Positions 37,081 through 52,690 of a stretch of DNA of 64,000 nucleotides are shown here, in pieces. Source of the stretch: Prochilodus magdalenae. Lineage: Eukaryota; Chordata; Actinopteri; Characiformes; Prochilodontidae. A program made the translations under genes and the position numbers. The number at the start of each line of letters is the position of its first letter. The stretch's first letter is position 1. The notes beneath the pieces were generated by a model. The model saw only the letters and a list, made by a program, of their open reading frames with translations. It was not told where the DNA came from and made no database searches. The stretch is taken from positions 434,001 through 498,000 of the forward strand of contig JAMWET010003116.1 in the NCBI GenBank assembly GCA_024036415.1, given 5' to 3'.

Positions 37081-37320
37081 AATTTTTCAATCAAAAATGA
37101 TCTATCAATTAATCTATAAATTAAAATATGTATTAATAATTAATCTATCAAATAAGATTAATTATTAATGATTATCAATCATCAATCTATCAAAATTAGC
37201 ATATAAATTAATCCATCACATTTGAATTAATCTATCAATTAAAAAGATCTATTAATGAATTAATCAAATAATAATTAATCTATCAATTATTTTGACAATT
37301 AATAGAATGTTTATTTTTTA
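37080..37320. repeat. AT-rich degenerate repeat ('aattaatctatcaa')
   Basis: Repeats of 'aattaatctatcaa' at irregular intervals of about 14-35 bases. Confidence 0.75.
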
Positions 37321-37796
37321 TTCCATGTTTTCAAGGTCAAACTAAAATAATGGCTTGTAATTGATCAATAACTTTGACTCTCAACAGTAGGAAGGTACTA
37401 AACTGTCAGGGCAGTGGAACCCTCAAGTGGTCGTCTGTAGTACGTATAGTTGCCTTATGTGGTTCCAAATGTGTGCTCTCAGAAAATGTGACTGGTCACC
37501 TCAGAGGCCACATAACCGCTGTGGGGTGGATGTTTGCACCTAGAGGATGGAGCAATTCACCCCAACCCTCACCCTAACCCAACCTAACTCAGACCCCCAG
37601 CACCACCCACTCATTAATCATGCCACACATTTCTATCTGAGTATGTCTGTTCTGTCCAGCTTGGCCTGTGAGCAAATTGTGATCAGCAGTTGGTGACACA
37701 ACTCTGTTCAAAACTCTACACCCTGCTCACATGCTTGCATTGCCACCCCACCTAAATAAATAAATAAAAATGGATAAATAACTAAATAAATAAATA

Positions 37797-39296
37797 CAGT
37801 ATCTCAGATTACTTTGACACAATGTAAAGGAGTCAGTGTACAGCTTGTATAACTGTGTAAATTTGCTGTTCCCTCAAAATAACTCAACACACAGCCATTA
37901 ATGTCTAAACCGCTGGCAACAAAAGTGCGTACAGCCCTAAGTGAAAATGACCTAATTGTGCACAAAGTATCAGTATTTTGTGTGGCCACCATTTTTTTCC
38001 AGAACTGCCTTAACTCATGATGGTTCACTAGAGCTTCACAGGTTGCCAATACAACCCTCCTCCACTCCTCCATGATGATATCACGGAGCTGGTGGATGTT
38101 AGAGACCCTGCACTCCTCCACCTTCCATTTGAGGATGACCCACAGAGGCTCAATAGGGTTTAGGTCTGGAGACATGCTTGGCCTGTCCAGCACCTTTACC
38201 CACAGTTTCTTTAGTAAGGCAGTGATCGTTTTGGAGGTGTGTTTGGGTTTGTAATCATGTTATGAATATTGCCCTGCAGCCCAGTTTCCAAAGGGGCAGG
38301 ATCATGCCATGTTTCAATATGTGGCAGTACATGTTGGCATTCATGGTTCCCTCAATTAAATGTAGCTCTGCACAGCCGGCAGCACTCATGCAGTCACAAA
38401 CCATGACACTCCTACCACCATGCTTGACTGTAGGCAAGACACACTTGTCTTTGTACTCCTCACCTGGTTGCTGTCACACACACAAGTTCATCTTGGTCTC
38501 ATCAGACCACAGGACATGGGTCCAGTAATCCATGTCCTTAGTGTGCTTCTCATCAGCAAACTGTTTGTGGGTTTTCTTGTGGATCATCCTAAGAAAAGGC
38601 TTCCTTCTGGGACGACAGCCATGCAGACCAATTTGATACAGTGTGCGGCATATGGTCTAAGCACTGATACCCTGACGTCCCACCCCTTTAACCTCTGCAG
38701 CAGTGCTGGCAGCACTCCTATGTCTATTTTCAAAAGACAACCTCTGGATATGATGCTGAGCACATACAATTAACTTGTTTGGTCGACCATGGTGACGCTT
38801 GTTCTGAGTGGAACCTGTCCCTTTAAACTGCTGTGTAGTCTTGGTCACTGTGCGTCAGCTCAGTTTCATTTTCTTATAGCCTAGGTCATCTTTATGTAGA
38901 GCAAGACTTCGTTTTTCAGATCCTCAGAGAGTTCTTTGCCATGAGGTGCCATGTCGAACTTCCACTGACCAGTATGAGAGAGTGTGAGAGCGGTAACACC
39001 AAATTTAACACACCTGCTCCCCATTTACACCTGAGACCTTCTGACACTAACGAGTCACATGACACCGGGGAGGAAAAATGGCTTATTGGGCACAATTTGG
39101 CCAATTTCCATTAGGAGCGTACTCACTTTCGTTGCCAGCGGTTTAGACATTAATGGAGTTATTTTAGGGGCACAGCAAAGTTACACTGTTATACAAGCTC
39201 TATCAAAGTGTCATATCTTCAATGGGGTCCCAAGAAAAGATATAATAATAATATTTACCAACATGTGAGGGGTCAACACACCTTTGTGAGATATTG
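37797..39296 (-). mobile_element. Tc1-like transposon, ~1.5 kb, inactive
   Basis: The left end 'cagtatctca' is preceded by TA (37795-37796). The right end '...tttgtgagatattg' is followed by TA (39297-39298). Inverted sequences include 'cattaatgtctaaaccgctg' (37899) and its complement near 39136-39155, and 'gcttgtataac' with its complement near 39188. The right arm has 'atcaaagtgtcatatcttca' and 'aaaagatataataataata', familiar from this fish Tc1 family; the corresponding part of the left arm is shortened by tens of bases. The element lies inside gabra1 intron 2, opposite to the gene. Confidence 0.8.
37960..39080 (-). pseudogene. Tc1-like transposase pseudogene
   Basis: On the minus strand the pieces appear in order: QFKGTGSTQNKRHHGRPNKL with AQHHIQRLSFENRHRS (38848 down), PTVKHGGRSVMVCDC and CAELHLIEGTMNANMYCHIL (38437 down), then [20 protein letters not shown] and HQLRDIIMEEW (38193 down). 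This is the order of a Tc1 transposase: helix-turn-helix region, central HGGxSVMVW block and third catalytic acidic region. Family members usually have HGGGSVMVWGCF; here VCDC replaces VWGC. Pieces lie in different frames with stops, so no functional protein is encoded. Confidence 0.85.
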
Positions 39297-39573
39297 TAGT
39301 TGTGTTCAGTTCTTGTCCAGGTGTGCTCAGACTTTCAGGTATGAATGTACAGAATGCTGTGTTCGTAATGCCTTCACGTTGGTGTTTACCCTCTTGTTTG
39401 GTGTTTATTGTTTACTGTTGACTCTCTGCGCTGTTGTTTGTGCCTGATGTGGAATGTTGAGCCCGTTTTCACGGCGGGGGGTGATTAGACGGCGAGGTGA
39501 TGGCGGTTGACCCGCTGCATTAAGAGGTTTGTTAGAGCTAATGGCCGACACTGATTGACACTCACACTGCTAA

Positions 39574-40195
<622 letters not shown>

Positions 40196-40199
40196 CAGA

Positions 40200-40625
40200 G
40201 ATAAACAGCTGAACCGTACCTAACAGTGTGTAAAACTTCCACAAGCACCAGTAACAGCTGTGATTAGATTTGGCATGTACTGAACAATTTTCTGGATGTA
40301 GGCCAAATCAGTGTTCAGAAACTCTTACATCAATGGCCAGTTGGTCCAGTTTTGGTGGACGCCTTTCCTGGTATAATTCTGTAGACAATTCTCAGTAGAC
40401 TGGGATTAAGGCACTGCTGATAGACCTGTATGACCATACACCTGCATATTCAGGTACTTCCTTCACACTATGATCTTTGGCACAGCCAAATGCAGTCTCT
40501 CCTTTTAGGCAATCATTAGCATCTGCTTTGGAGCCATTTTTCACACATGGAACGAGACATTCCCTTCACTGTACCACCTCTTTCCAATCTATGGATCCTG
40601 TTACTCACACCCTGCGGGAAGGAAG
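40200..40625 (+). repeat. Dispersed repeat family D, long copy
   Basis: Contains 'cacaagcaccagtaacagct', 'tttggcatgtactgaacaat', 'cacatggaacgagacattcc' and 'caatctatggatcctgttac'. The same phrases occur in the same order at 29.7 kb and, inverted, at 11.5-11.9 kb. Confidence 0.7.
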
Positions 40626-41795
40626 TAATGCATGATTCAACTAAGTGACGACCAAACAAGCTGCTGCTGTTTCTGCGGTTTTTCATAAACCGCTGTTTAG
40701 TGACTGATTCCAGTGTTTGTTTTAAAGGCCTTTAATGCCTGAATTAAGATGAATTACTCTGTGGCCTTTACGTATGAGTTCACAGCGAGAAGTCAGATGG
40801 TCCTTCAGCAGCTGGGAGAGATGCCCAGGTCTCGTGGGCTGCTTTGAGTGATCACTATTCCGACATAATTTCACTTAATTACTTCTCCGGCATATGGACT
40901 CGCTCCGGCGTTATGCAGCTGTTCTTTGTTTTTTCGCAGCTCCGCCACCGTTAAGGCCTAGTCGCATTTGTTATTCACAGTCAAATGACGTTCATTCCAG
41001 CGGAAGTCGTCACGGATGAGTCGTTCTCGCTGTAGGCTTTATACAGATAGCAGTTAGCAGACAATAGCAGTGTGAAACTTAGCTTGGAGTATCTTCAGCA
41101 ATGCGACCAACAGCGTTCTTCTTTGGCTGGGCAGAAGGGAATCAAATAGAGCGCTTTTCAGAGATGTAGCAGTTGAAGGTTCCGTACTATGAGACATTAA
41201 GGCAATAAAATGCTATTTAATAAAATGTACAGCTGCAAACTCATAAAAATATTAACAGAACAGTGTTTGTAACCCAAATAAATTAGCTCTTTGTGTAGAT
41301 TTAATTTAATACATTCTAACCTCTGCATACGAGCTATGTTCTGGCATGGTCACACCCACAACTCATTTCACCGACTGTTGACAATTTGGGCCTTGAGAGT
41401 GCATTTCTAACTGAAAATTGCCGGCCTTATATTTGTTGTTGGCTGAAGGCAGGAACTAACTAACTTAATTCCAGTAATACTTATATGCTTACTTACGTTG
41501 AAAAGGCCTGGTAATGGGAGTGATTAATTTGGTGGCCATTCCAAAGTGGAATATTGAGTTGGACTGGTCAAATTTAATTGCAGATTTGGCTGGAAAATTG
41601 GACTTTTACCGGTTGTGTGAACATAGCCTTAGAAGCACTGGACATCTCAGGCTCCTGATTGGACCCCACAACCTGCTGTTCTGTTTTGAAGAGGGCGGCC
41701 CACAATCCAAGACCTAGGAGTATGCTGGAAATGGAAATGTTCTGTATGTCCTTACAGATCCCCCATCGTTCACTGCATAAATGAATTTGGCTTAT
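40626..41795. other. Intron 3: nothing recognised
   Basis: Unique-looking sequence with short featureless open frames. Confidence 0.4.
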
Positions 41796-41800
41796 TTTCA

Positions 41801-42012
41801 TACATTTACGGCATTTAGCTGACGCTCTTATCCAGAGCGACTAACAAGGTTGATGATTACAGGTAGGCCAGTGTAGTGTTAGGAGTCTTGCCCAAGGACT
41901 CTTATTGGTGTAGCTCGGCATAGTCACCTAGACTGTGATTCGAACCCCAGTCTCCCACACGTAGAGGTGGCACCCTGAGTAGTGGTGTTACCCACTGAGC
42001 TACACCAACCAC
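41801..42012 (-). mobile_element. tRNA-derived SINE
   Basis: On the minus strand it begins GTTGGTGTAGCTCAGTGGG, a polymerase III A box (TAGCTCAGTGGG, 42002-41991). GGTTCGAATC, a B box, follows 45 bases later (41946-41937). The 3' part is unrelated to tRNA and ends 'gataagagcgtcagctaaat' and 'gccgtaaatgta', a tail widespread in fish SINEs and related repeats. It lies in intron 3, opposite to gabra1. No clear target duplication was identified. Confidence 0.85.
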
Positions 42013-42464
42013 ATGAAGGTGCTGATGATTCTGGGTAAAAACTCAGCAGTTCATGGCTGGTGCGAGCAGGGCTAACCGTGTGTTTACTTGTGCACCGTTA
42101 CACTATATTGTCCAGTCCTGCCCTGTTGTCTGACGCCTCTCTCTCTCAGCTGTAGATTATGTGTCAGCGTCTGACCAGAATCCTGCTGGAGCAAAACCAC
42201 AGAGAAATGATCTCGTGGTCTTTTCTTACCCGCTCTGTCTGAGCCGATCGCACGCAAGCCAGAAAAGACGCTCGCGGCTGCAACGGTCAGCATGAATTAT
42301 CGTCATGTGTGTTGCTGCTTTTGTCTGCCAGCTCTTCGGTGGCCCCTCAGCTGGACCCACAACTGAATAAACTCACCCAGAGACTAAAGGAGTGTCAAGA
42401 GAATAGCAAACAATCCTGAGAACAATCCGTAGAATGCTAGTTATTATCTTTTGTGAAATGATTT

Positions 42465-42860
42465 GGACCAGTCAAAAAGTTTAGTTACACCCTTCTAAAT
42501 GGACAGTCATTTTAAAGACTCTACAGTCTTACACTTAACAGCCAACTGAGGAGAGTCAGAAACAGTACATATCCTGATACACCACATATACTCTTAATGT
42601 GCCACAGTATTATATTTCTCCACATCTCTAATATATATTTACCTCTATATATATTTAGTGGTATAAAAACTTTGGTCTCTTTTTCTGCACAGTGTAAAAG
42701 CTCCAGTTCCCCTTTCAGTTTAGTGAATATTCATGATGGACAGGCCAACAGAGTTGCTCAAAACCTGCTTAGAAATAAACCTTGTTCTATCAGCCTACTT
42801 CAGGTTAAGAAGTCTGGTTCATCCTCCTGTAAAGGTCCATTTTGGAGGGTTTTAAGGTGG
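42465..42860 (-). repeat. Dispersed repeat family E, copy 2 (inverted)
   Basis: Starts 'ccagtcaaaaagtttagtta'. Contains 'cacagtattatatttctcca', 'agtgaatattcatgatgga' and a segment reading 'ctgcacagtgtaaaagctcc', each the complement of phrases in the 62.3-kb copy. Confidence 0.75.
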
Positions 42861-42879
42861 ACTGCATAATTCCACCAGT

Positions 42880-43762
42880 GCTATTTTATAGTTTGATTAA
42901 ACAATGAAATCCAATAATCTTATAATTAGCTTCCAGCAATTTAAAATTACAAAATGTAAGACGTTATCTAATTATCTAGTTGGTATCTTAAAATTCTTAT
43001 TTTGAGATTGTTGTAAGGTAATTCTAAGATTATTAAACATGCTTCCCAGCATTATTTAATGTTAATTGATAGTTGGTGGTTTTTCTTGCTATATTAGCAA
43101 ATAATTTGGCTGTTCTCAAGCATGTTTCTTAGATTCTGCCAGGCTTAACATTCTAAAAACAGGTAAAAAATATTTAAAAATAAGAAAACATATATTAGAA
43201 TGAGCCTACAATAATCTCAAAATGAAAATTTTTAAGATATATAAACTACATTTTATATATATATATATATATAGATAGATAGATAGATAGATAGATAGAT
43301 GTATTTGCTTAAAAATACTTTACAGGAAAAGGATGGAACATCTTCGAATGGATCTTATTTTTTGCATGTAATTTTAGAGCATTTTATGAAGCCATTTATT
43401 ATAAGACCTTAACACAGTGTAAAGGGCTGGTGGCATTTTTGAAATCCTATGAAAAATGACAATTGACAGAAACAGCAGGGAGTATACTGAAAAACTTGAT
43501 TTTAACTTTAAACTTTAAACTATTGTAAGATAATTTTATGATTTTTTATATATTTATTATATATTTATTTCTAGTTATTTTTGTTTTTAGTAAGCTATAT
43601 TGGCAGATAACTGCTGTTTTAGGAAATGTTCTTGAAACAGGGAAATTATATGACAGTATAGTGAAAAAATGTGGCTTACTAAAAAAAAGGAATAATAATA
43701 TTTAAACATAGCTTATAGCAACCCCAAAATAGGAAGAAAATAATATATAAATTTTACTTTCC

Positions 43763-43794
<32 letters not shown>

Positions 43795-43830
43795 TTTTGC
43801 AGTGAGGTGACAATGTAGTCAACTCAGAAA
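42880..43830. repeat. AT-rich dispersed element family F, with GATA and poly-T runs
   Basis: Contains 'ctatattagcaaataatttg' at 43089 and 'ctatattggcagataactgc' at 43598, a phrase recurring in intron 4 (48526) and intron 6 (55456). A 'tagata' run lies at 43272-43300 and an AT/poly-T run at 43765-43798 ending TTTGCAGTG. Such 'gcagtg' ends suggest hAT-type non-autonomous elements (inference). Confidence 0.5.
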
Positions 43831-45715
<1,885 letters not shown>

Positions 45716-46730
45716 CTAATGTGAGCCATTTGGTTTCTCTGTATGCTACGTTAATGAATGAAGTTACTCACCTGATACAGCATGTTTGCTAATTGTAGTT
45801 GTTAGCTTCGGCAGCCGTGACTGCTGCACGGTAGATTTAAGTTGCTTACCTCAGATCAGTCTAGAGCAAAGTGTTAGCTCGCTCCGGGGAACCCTCACAG
45901 TAGGACTTTCCACCCACCTGAAAAGATGGTTTATTGCCTCAGAAGTGATTTGAAGGGAACAGGACTCCATGCTGCCCGTAGAGGAGGAGATAAGACTGTA
46001 TTACCGCACTGGGGAACCGTGTCACTGTGCGTCTGAGTTACCACGTCATAAATAAAGCCGAGATGTGAACTCGTGGCTGGCGGGAACGACTCCTAATGTG
46101 CGGGTCAGGACGCTCGGAGCCGTAAAGCATCCTTTAGAGTGTTTATTAGGAGATTAGGGGGAGGGGGGGAGTTCATATTTGTGTCACAGAGAAGACAAAT
46201 GGGAGAAACGTCCTGAGCAGGCTGACATCCTCCGCTTCATCATCCTGTCAGACTCAGGCTGGTGGGAGTGCAGCCTTGAGTGCTTTGTGCTGTTTTATTC
46301 ACTTTTGTGCAACACAGTTAAATGAATATTTCAGATAGACACAATCACATATGCAGCCCACCCCCACACTCTCCCCCCAACCTCACTCTGAAAGTGTTCA
46401 ATCAGACGAGACACGTTCGATGGCTGAAATTAGTTTTAGCACTAGAGCTGTGATGCTAATGTAGCTAAGAATTGATGGACGCCCACAAATTAGCATCGGG
46501 TAAATGTCCTCATACCAGCAGCGGCATGTCTATGGGTAAGGGACACCAACCCCCCACTCTGCCCTCCCGAGCAGTTATTTATTCATTTGTTTGTTTATTT
46601 GTTTGGATGTTTGTTTGTTTTGTTTTTTTGTTTGGTTTGTTTGGCCAGTGCAGGTTCCCAGTAATGCTGGAAGTTCTTAGTTTGTCAATACTGAAAATCA
46701 ATCCATCAATTTAGAACACTAAAAATGTTC
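45716..46730. other. Intron 4: nothing recognised
   Basis: Unique-looking sequence; a GTTT-rich patch at 46575-46640. Confidence 0.4.
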
Positions 46731-46734
46731 TCCA

Positions 46735-49020
46735 TGATTTTAACTTCCTAGAAAGTTACCCTAATAATGTTTTCACGAATGCTGAATGTTTGCATGTATT
46801 TCTAATAAATAAACTGCCAGAATAAGAGATTACATTTGCTAACAAAAACATAAAAAAATGTAAAAACTGTTGTTAAAAATATGTCACATCTAAACAATAA
46901 ATAATATGAAGTAAATGCTGTGGGGACCAAAATTCTGACAGCACTGGTTTAAATGTTTCTATTTATAATCTAATTCTTTTTTTCCTAATTTTCTTATTTC
47001 TAAACAAATATGTTTTTTTTAACAAAATCCTTTGATCATTAGATTTTTCTACTCCATTAGAAAACACTGCAATAAATGGTTGTTAAATTATATCTAGTCT
47101 AGGTGATATATCTAATTAGTCTCATGAAGATTATTGTAAATTTACAAAAACATTTGTAACTCATTTCTAGACATTTTTACTTGCTTTAGTGATTTTAATG
47201 AGTCAAGTTATCTTGTGATTTTGGCAGACCATTTTTCTTTTGCTTTAAAAGCTTGAAGCCAGAAATATTTATGTAAATACTGTGAGATAATTGGACCCAC
47301 TAAAATCATTTACTGAAACTTACACACTACAAACAAGCGAAATAAAGTCAGATAAACTGGTAAAAGCTTAAGCTATTCTAATATGAAACAAATGGGGATA
47401 CTGACAATAAATAAGATCATTTTACTTACCAAAATGCCAGTTTTGCAGTGTAAAGTAGTACAAAAACAAATTAGGTACTATTTGATCAGCCAGTGAAATA
47501 TAATGTAGAATTTTAAATGTAATTTTTACATATTTTTTAACATATTTTTCAATGTTTTCAAAATTCTAAAAAAAAATTCTGCACATGAAAACAAAATATA
47601 CTGGCAAAAAAATAACTCGACGTAAATACATCTAACATGTCTAATTTGTAAATTACTTGAAATTTTTATAAGATATTTTTCTAGGGTTTTTACAGGCTGT
47701 AAGTGATATTTAGTAAAATCATTTCACTGTATTAGCAGATGATTTCTTTTGTTTCAAGCAGAATTCTTACAGGTAACATTATTACAGAGTATGCAATATA
47801 GTGAGATTAAAGGGGATGTATAAATGTCTAAATGTAGCATAAAACAGCACAACTAATAAAAGGAATATTAGGAATGTAGACTATATTTAGGATCAGTTCA
47901 CTTGGCAAGATGCCAGTTTTAGAGTGTAAAATGTGTTTTGATCTTTTTGTTGTAAATGTCCACATGGTCAGCTTCACACATTGGCTTAAATTTGAACAGT
48001 GATCTAGAAATATTGCAGAATTTCAAACATTGCTTCTTTATATTGATTGTAATAACTTTTCTTTTCTTTTTTTTTTTTAATTCTACAATTAATAATTTTT
48101 AGATTGTGAGTTTATTATTTTTATTATTCTTAAGCATTTTCTAGACATTGTTTACTTGTTGTTGACCATATCTGACCATAATTTCTTGCAGATAATCCTG
48201 CAGATTTTTTACAACAGGAGAAATAACTAGCAGAACAGTGAGATCATGTGACATATGGAATCTATCAAAACAAGTAACCATGTCTAAAAATCAGGTATAG
48301 AGTTTTTAAAGTATACAACAGTATACAGCAACAATTAGAAATATTACATATATCAACTAAATTAAAGATCATTTCACTTGCCAGAATGCCACTTGTATAG
48401 TTTATAGCTTTGTGCTGAAGTGACATGATCTTAAATCTACTCAATTCTTCTCAAATATTTTTTATTTTTAGGTTATTGTGAGCTTACTATAAGATTTAGG
48501 TCATTTTGTCTAAGCCAGATTTTCTGACTATACTGGCAGATAATTTGACCTGTTTTAAGTAATTTTCTTAAAATAGAAAAATTAAAATTAGCCAGTATAG
48601 TGAGAAAATGTGGCCTACTAAAATGACTTAATACATGTAAAAAATATCTTGGAATAAGATAAGATAACTTAAAATGAGTATACAACAAGAATACAAAACA
48701 AGAATATTAAGATATATCAACACAATATGAGATAAGTTAACCTGCCAAGAAATACAATTTTTTCAGGCTATTAGATACATTGACTAAATTTCAGATAATT
48801 TAATTTCCAAAATGACTTTTTTGCATACAAACTGAAGTGTAATAGAATAGATATTTGATTATTTATTACACACTATTTCAATATAGAAATATGTTTGAAA
48901 CAAACTTTAACTGCAAAATGATTTTATTACATCTGAAGTTAATTATAATTCTAATTTTGGTTCACACAAAGAGAAAAATATTTTTTTGGTAGTGCCTGAT
49001 AATTACACATATTTTTAGAT
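46735..49020. repeat. AT-rich element family F in near-tandem copies
   Basis: The phrase 'aagatcattttacttaccaa' with 'aatgccagttttgcagtgta' (47411) returns at 47891 and 48367, and in weaker form at 48729, so the spacing is about 480, 476 and 362 bases. Within each interval are AT-rich stretches with 'actggcagataatttgacct'-like and 'caagtaa'-like phrases. This looks like a head-to-tail or nested set of one non-autonomous element. No coding capacity. Confidence 0.6.
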
Positions 49021-49097
49021 TTTAAGTTGCACTGACTTCCTCATCTCATACAGTCCTAGAAACCAGCACTGCGGAACTATCGCTCCAGATGAAGTGA

Positions 49098-49850
<753 letters not shown>

Positions 49851-49852
49851 AG

Positions 49853-50480
49853 TATGGCCAAAATAATGTGGACACCCCTTCCAATTACTGAGTTCAGGTG
49901 TTGCAGTCACAACCCTTATTAACAGGCGGATACAGTCAAACACATCCAACCTCCTTAGACACATACTAATGTGTACTACTGTAATGGGATATGCCTTTAC
50001 TATACTAGAGCTGCCCTGGACAACTGTAAGTGCTTTATTGTGAGATGAAAGCATCTAGGAGCAACAGCAACTCAGCCACAAAGTGGTAGACCTCTTCTCC
50101 TCCAATCTGCAACACCAGCACAAGAACTATGAGCTTCATGAAGTGGGTCTCCATGCCAGAGCAGCTGCACACAAGCCTAAGATCATTTTGCACAAAGCAG
50201 GGCATCGACTGGAGGTTTTGGACTCTGACTCTTAGTTCCAGTGAACAGTGGTGCTAATGCTACGGCACACAAAGACATTCTACACAATTCTATGCTATAT
50301 CTATAAAGACATGAACTGAGGAGTTTGGTGTGGAGGAACTCCTGTGGTGTGCACAGAGCCCTGACCCTCAACCCCACTTAACACTTTTGGGTTGAACTGG
50401 GAGGTTTGTTGTGAGCTAGACCTTTTCATCTAACATCGGTGTTTGACCTTACAAATGCTCTTTTGACTGAACAGACACAA
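49853..50480. repeat. Probable dispersed DNA-transposon relic
   Basis: Begins 'atggccaaaataatgtggac' and holds 'cacaagcctaagatcatttt', 'gtggaggaactcctgtggtg' and 'ggtgtttgacctta'-type phrases that I associate with a high-copy fish non-autonomous element. Only one copy is in this window, so the call rests on memory. Confidence 0.45.
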
Positions 50481-50819
50481 AGTCCCACAGACACACTGCA
50501 GAATCTTAAAAAGTCCAAATTGTGGATGTTGTTGTAGCTGCAAAAAGGGCAACTCCAGTGCAAATACATTTGTAAAAAACTTCTTATTGTTAAAACCAAA
50601 AGATTGATAAATGTGTCATTGCTCCATACAGACAACAACAAATACAGATGACACTAATCTTCATAGACAGAGAGCATGCACATCTTCAGCACATGGCACC
50701 AAAAAGCCTTTTTGAATTGATTTAATGTGTTCTGATGAGGTTAATCCTGCTGATTTTAGCATATCTTGCATATATGTAAATATATGTAAACATAACAGGA
50801 ATGTTTATCTGTTGACCAG

Positions 50820-50963
50820 ATGCGTACACACGGGCTGAGGTTGTATACGTGTGGACGCGTGGTGCGGCTCAGTCGGTGGTGGTGGCCGAGGATGGATCCC
50901 GTTTGAACCAGTACGACCTGATGGGGCAGACTGTAGATTCGGGGGTGGTCCAGTCCAGCACTG
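50820..50963 (+). CDS. gabra1: gabra1 coding exon 6 (144 nt): loops B, F and C region
   Basis: Completes Tyr186 and encodes residues 187-233 plus one base of codon 234: [53 protein letters not shown] holds the loop-B tyrosine and SSTGEY (with exon 7) is loop [17 protein letters not shown] and QTVDSGxVQSSTG fit alpha-1 and not alpha-2 or -3. The acceptor CTGTTGACCAG ends at 50819; the polypyrimidine tract is poor. The donor is CACTG|GTACGT at 50963/50964. The size matches the canonical 144-nt exon. GAAQ replaces EPAR of the mammalian form in a variable surface segment. Confidence 0.97.
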
Positions 50964-51324
50964 GTACGTCCGTTACATCTCACACTCACTTCTCAGATGC
51001 ATACAGAACTGCTGCACACTAGTGAGTTCATCCGCAGAAGCAGATGCCCTAGATTTGGTCATATCCCTGGTGGATGTGCGCAGCACTCTCTCCTCCCACC
51101 TCCTTCTACTGTCGGCCGATTGATACGAGCAGCAGACTGTACCAAATGGATGACCCTGTTTATCCGAGTGGAATATTAAAACAGGAGACCCACAAATCAC
51201 TGGCCTAGTGAGATATTGCTTACGAACATGTAGTATCAACAAGCAGACAAATTACCTGACAGTCCTTGGTTTAACATGAGTTTATTCCTGATTACTAATT
51301 AAATGAACACCTCAAACGTCATTA

Positions 51325-51865
51325 ACAAGCAGTTATAACATGGACATAAATAGGGCAATTTATGCCATAGTGAGCCAACAACATGGAAATAAAAATGGCA
51401 ACAGCACCCTGATGCCTGCCAAAAAGGTGAGTCGACAACACAGAAATTAAAGCGGCCACAGTGCCCTGATGCCTGCCAAATGTTGAGCCCACATAACAGA
51501 AATAAATGGAGCGACAGTGCCCTGATACCTGCCAAATAGTGAGCCCACAAAATATAAATCGAAAAGAGCCACAGTGTCCTGATGCCTGCTAAATAGTACA
51601 TAGACATGAACATAGAAATGAAAGGAGCCACAAGGTCCCGGCATGCCAGATAGTGAGCCAACAACATGGAAATAAAAAAGGGCAACAGCACCCTGATGCC
51701 TGCCAAATAGTGAACCCACAAAACAGAAATGAATGGGGACACAGGGTCCTAATGCTTGCCAAATAGTGAGTCAACAACATGGAAATAAAAGGGCAAAGGT
51801 ACTCTTATGCCTGCCAAATTGTGAGCCCCCAATAAAGAACTAAACAGAACGGCAAATAGTGAGTC
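51325..51865. repeat. ~57-bp tandem repeat, about nine copies, in intron 6
   Basis: The unit is 'gagccaacaacatggaaata' followed by 'aaatggcaacagcaccctga' and 'tgcctgccaaatagt'. Copies differ by substitutions and small indels. Because 57 is a multiple of three, minus-strand frames are open across it and read as repetitive hydrophobic peptides, which are not genes. Confidence 0.9.
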
Positions 51866-52688
51866 CACCATCATCTACAATGTTGAAGGTCAGATGTTGC
51901 TGGTTACTGATCTTCTCCATCAGACGTTATACCTGCATCACATTATCAGATTCATCAGATTAGAGTGTCTTGGCTTTGTAAGGGTGAACAAAACATGCTG
52001 GCCTTCATATTGAGAGTCCACTGAGGATTATTTGTAGCTTGTCTTCAACTAACATGCATCTGAACCTCTTTCAACTCTAACTGAACGTTTAACTGAATGT
52101 GATGGATGCTGTGAAATCTAACTGTAGCCTTAACTTTAGCTATAAGGAGGTGCGTTACCTAAAAGCATAGTTGAACAACTACCATGCTTAAAGATAGAGA
52201 GACTCTACTTTAGAGCACTCTCTTTCCACACATACTACAGGGTTTTTCAACACAGTGTTTGCTTTTGGGAAATGCCCTAAGAAACAGCAATCATTTCCCG
52301 AGATCAAACTGACCCGATGAACCAAAAGGAGCTAAAAAGTTGCTAAAAATATTGGGTTATTTATAGTTTATATTAATTTTCCGTAAACAATATATGCATT
52401 AGCCCAATCAGTATCCTAATCAATATATAATAATAATAATAATAATATGTTCATATATACTATTCAATATGTTGTTATATCATGATTTACTTGCTTAGTT
52501 AATTTTGAACCTGTTTTTATTTTCTGTTTATTGCCAAAAACTAAACATTCAACACATTTATTTTATTATTGTTTGTTATTATTCTTTATTTAGACTTTTG
52601 CAACATTTTTGACCCTAAATGAGCCATATGTATTACTGTGTTTTAACAGTTCTCACTGCTGGGTCAAGAGGGGCTACAAAGAAAAACA
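51866..52688. other. Intron 6: nothing recognised
   Basis: AT-rich unique-looking sequence; a short AAT run at 52426-52447. Confidence 0.4.
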
Positions 52689-52690
52689 TA

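Noticed and set aside
41801..42012. A genuine tRNA gene
   Set aside because: A and B boxes are present, but the cloverleaf is not maintained and the sequence continues into a SINE tail.
51299..51742. Minus-strand open frame reading as a hydrophobic repetitive protein
   Set aside because: By-product of the 57-bp tandem repeat in intron 6.
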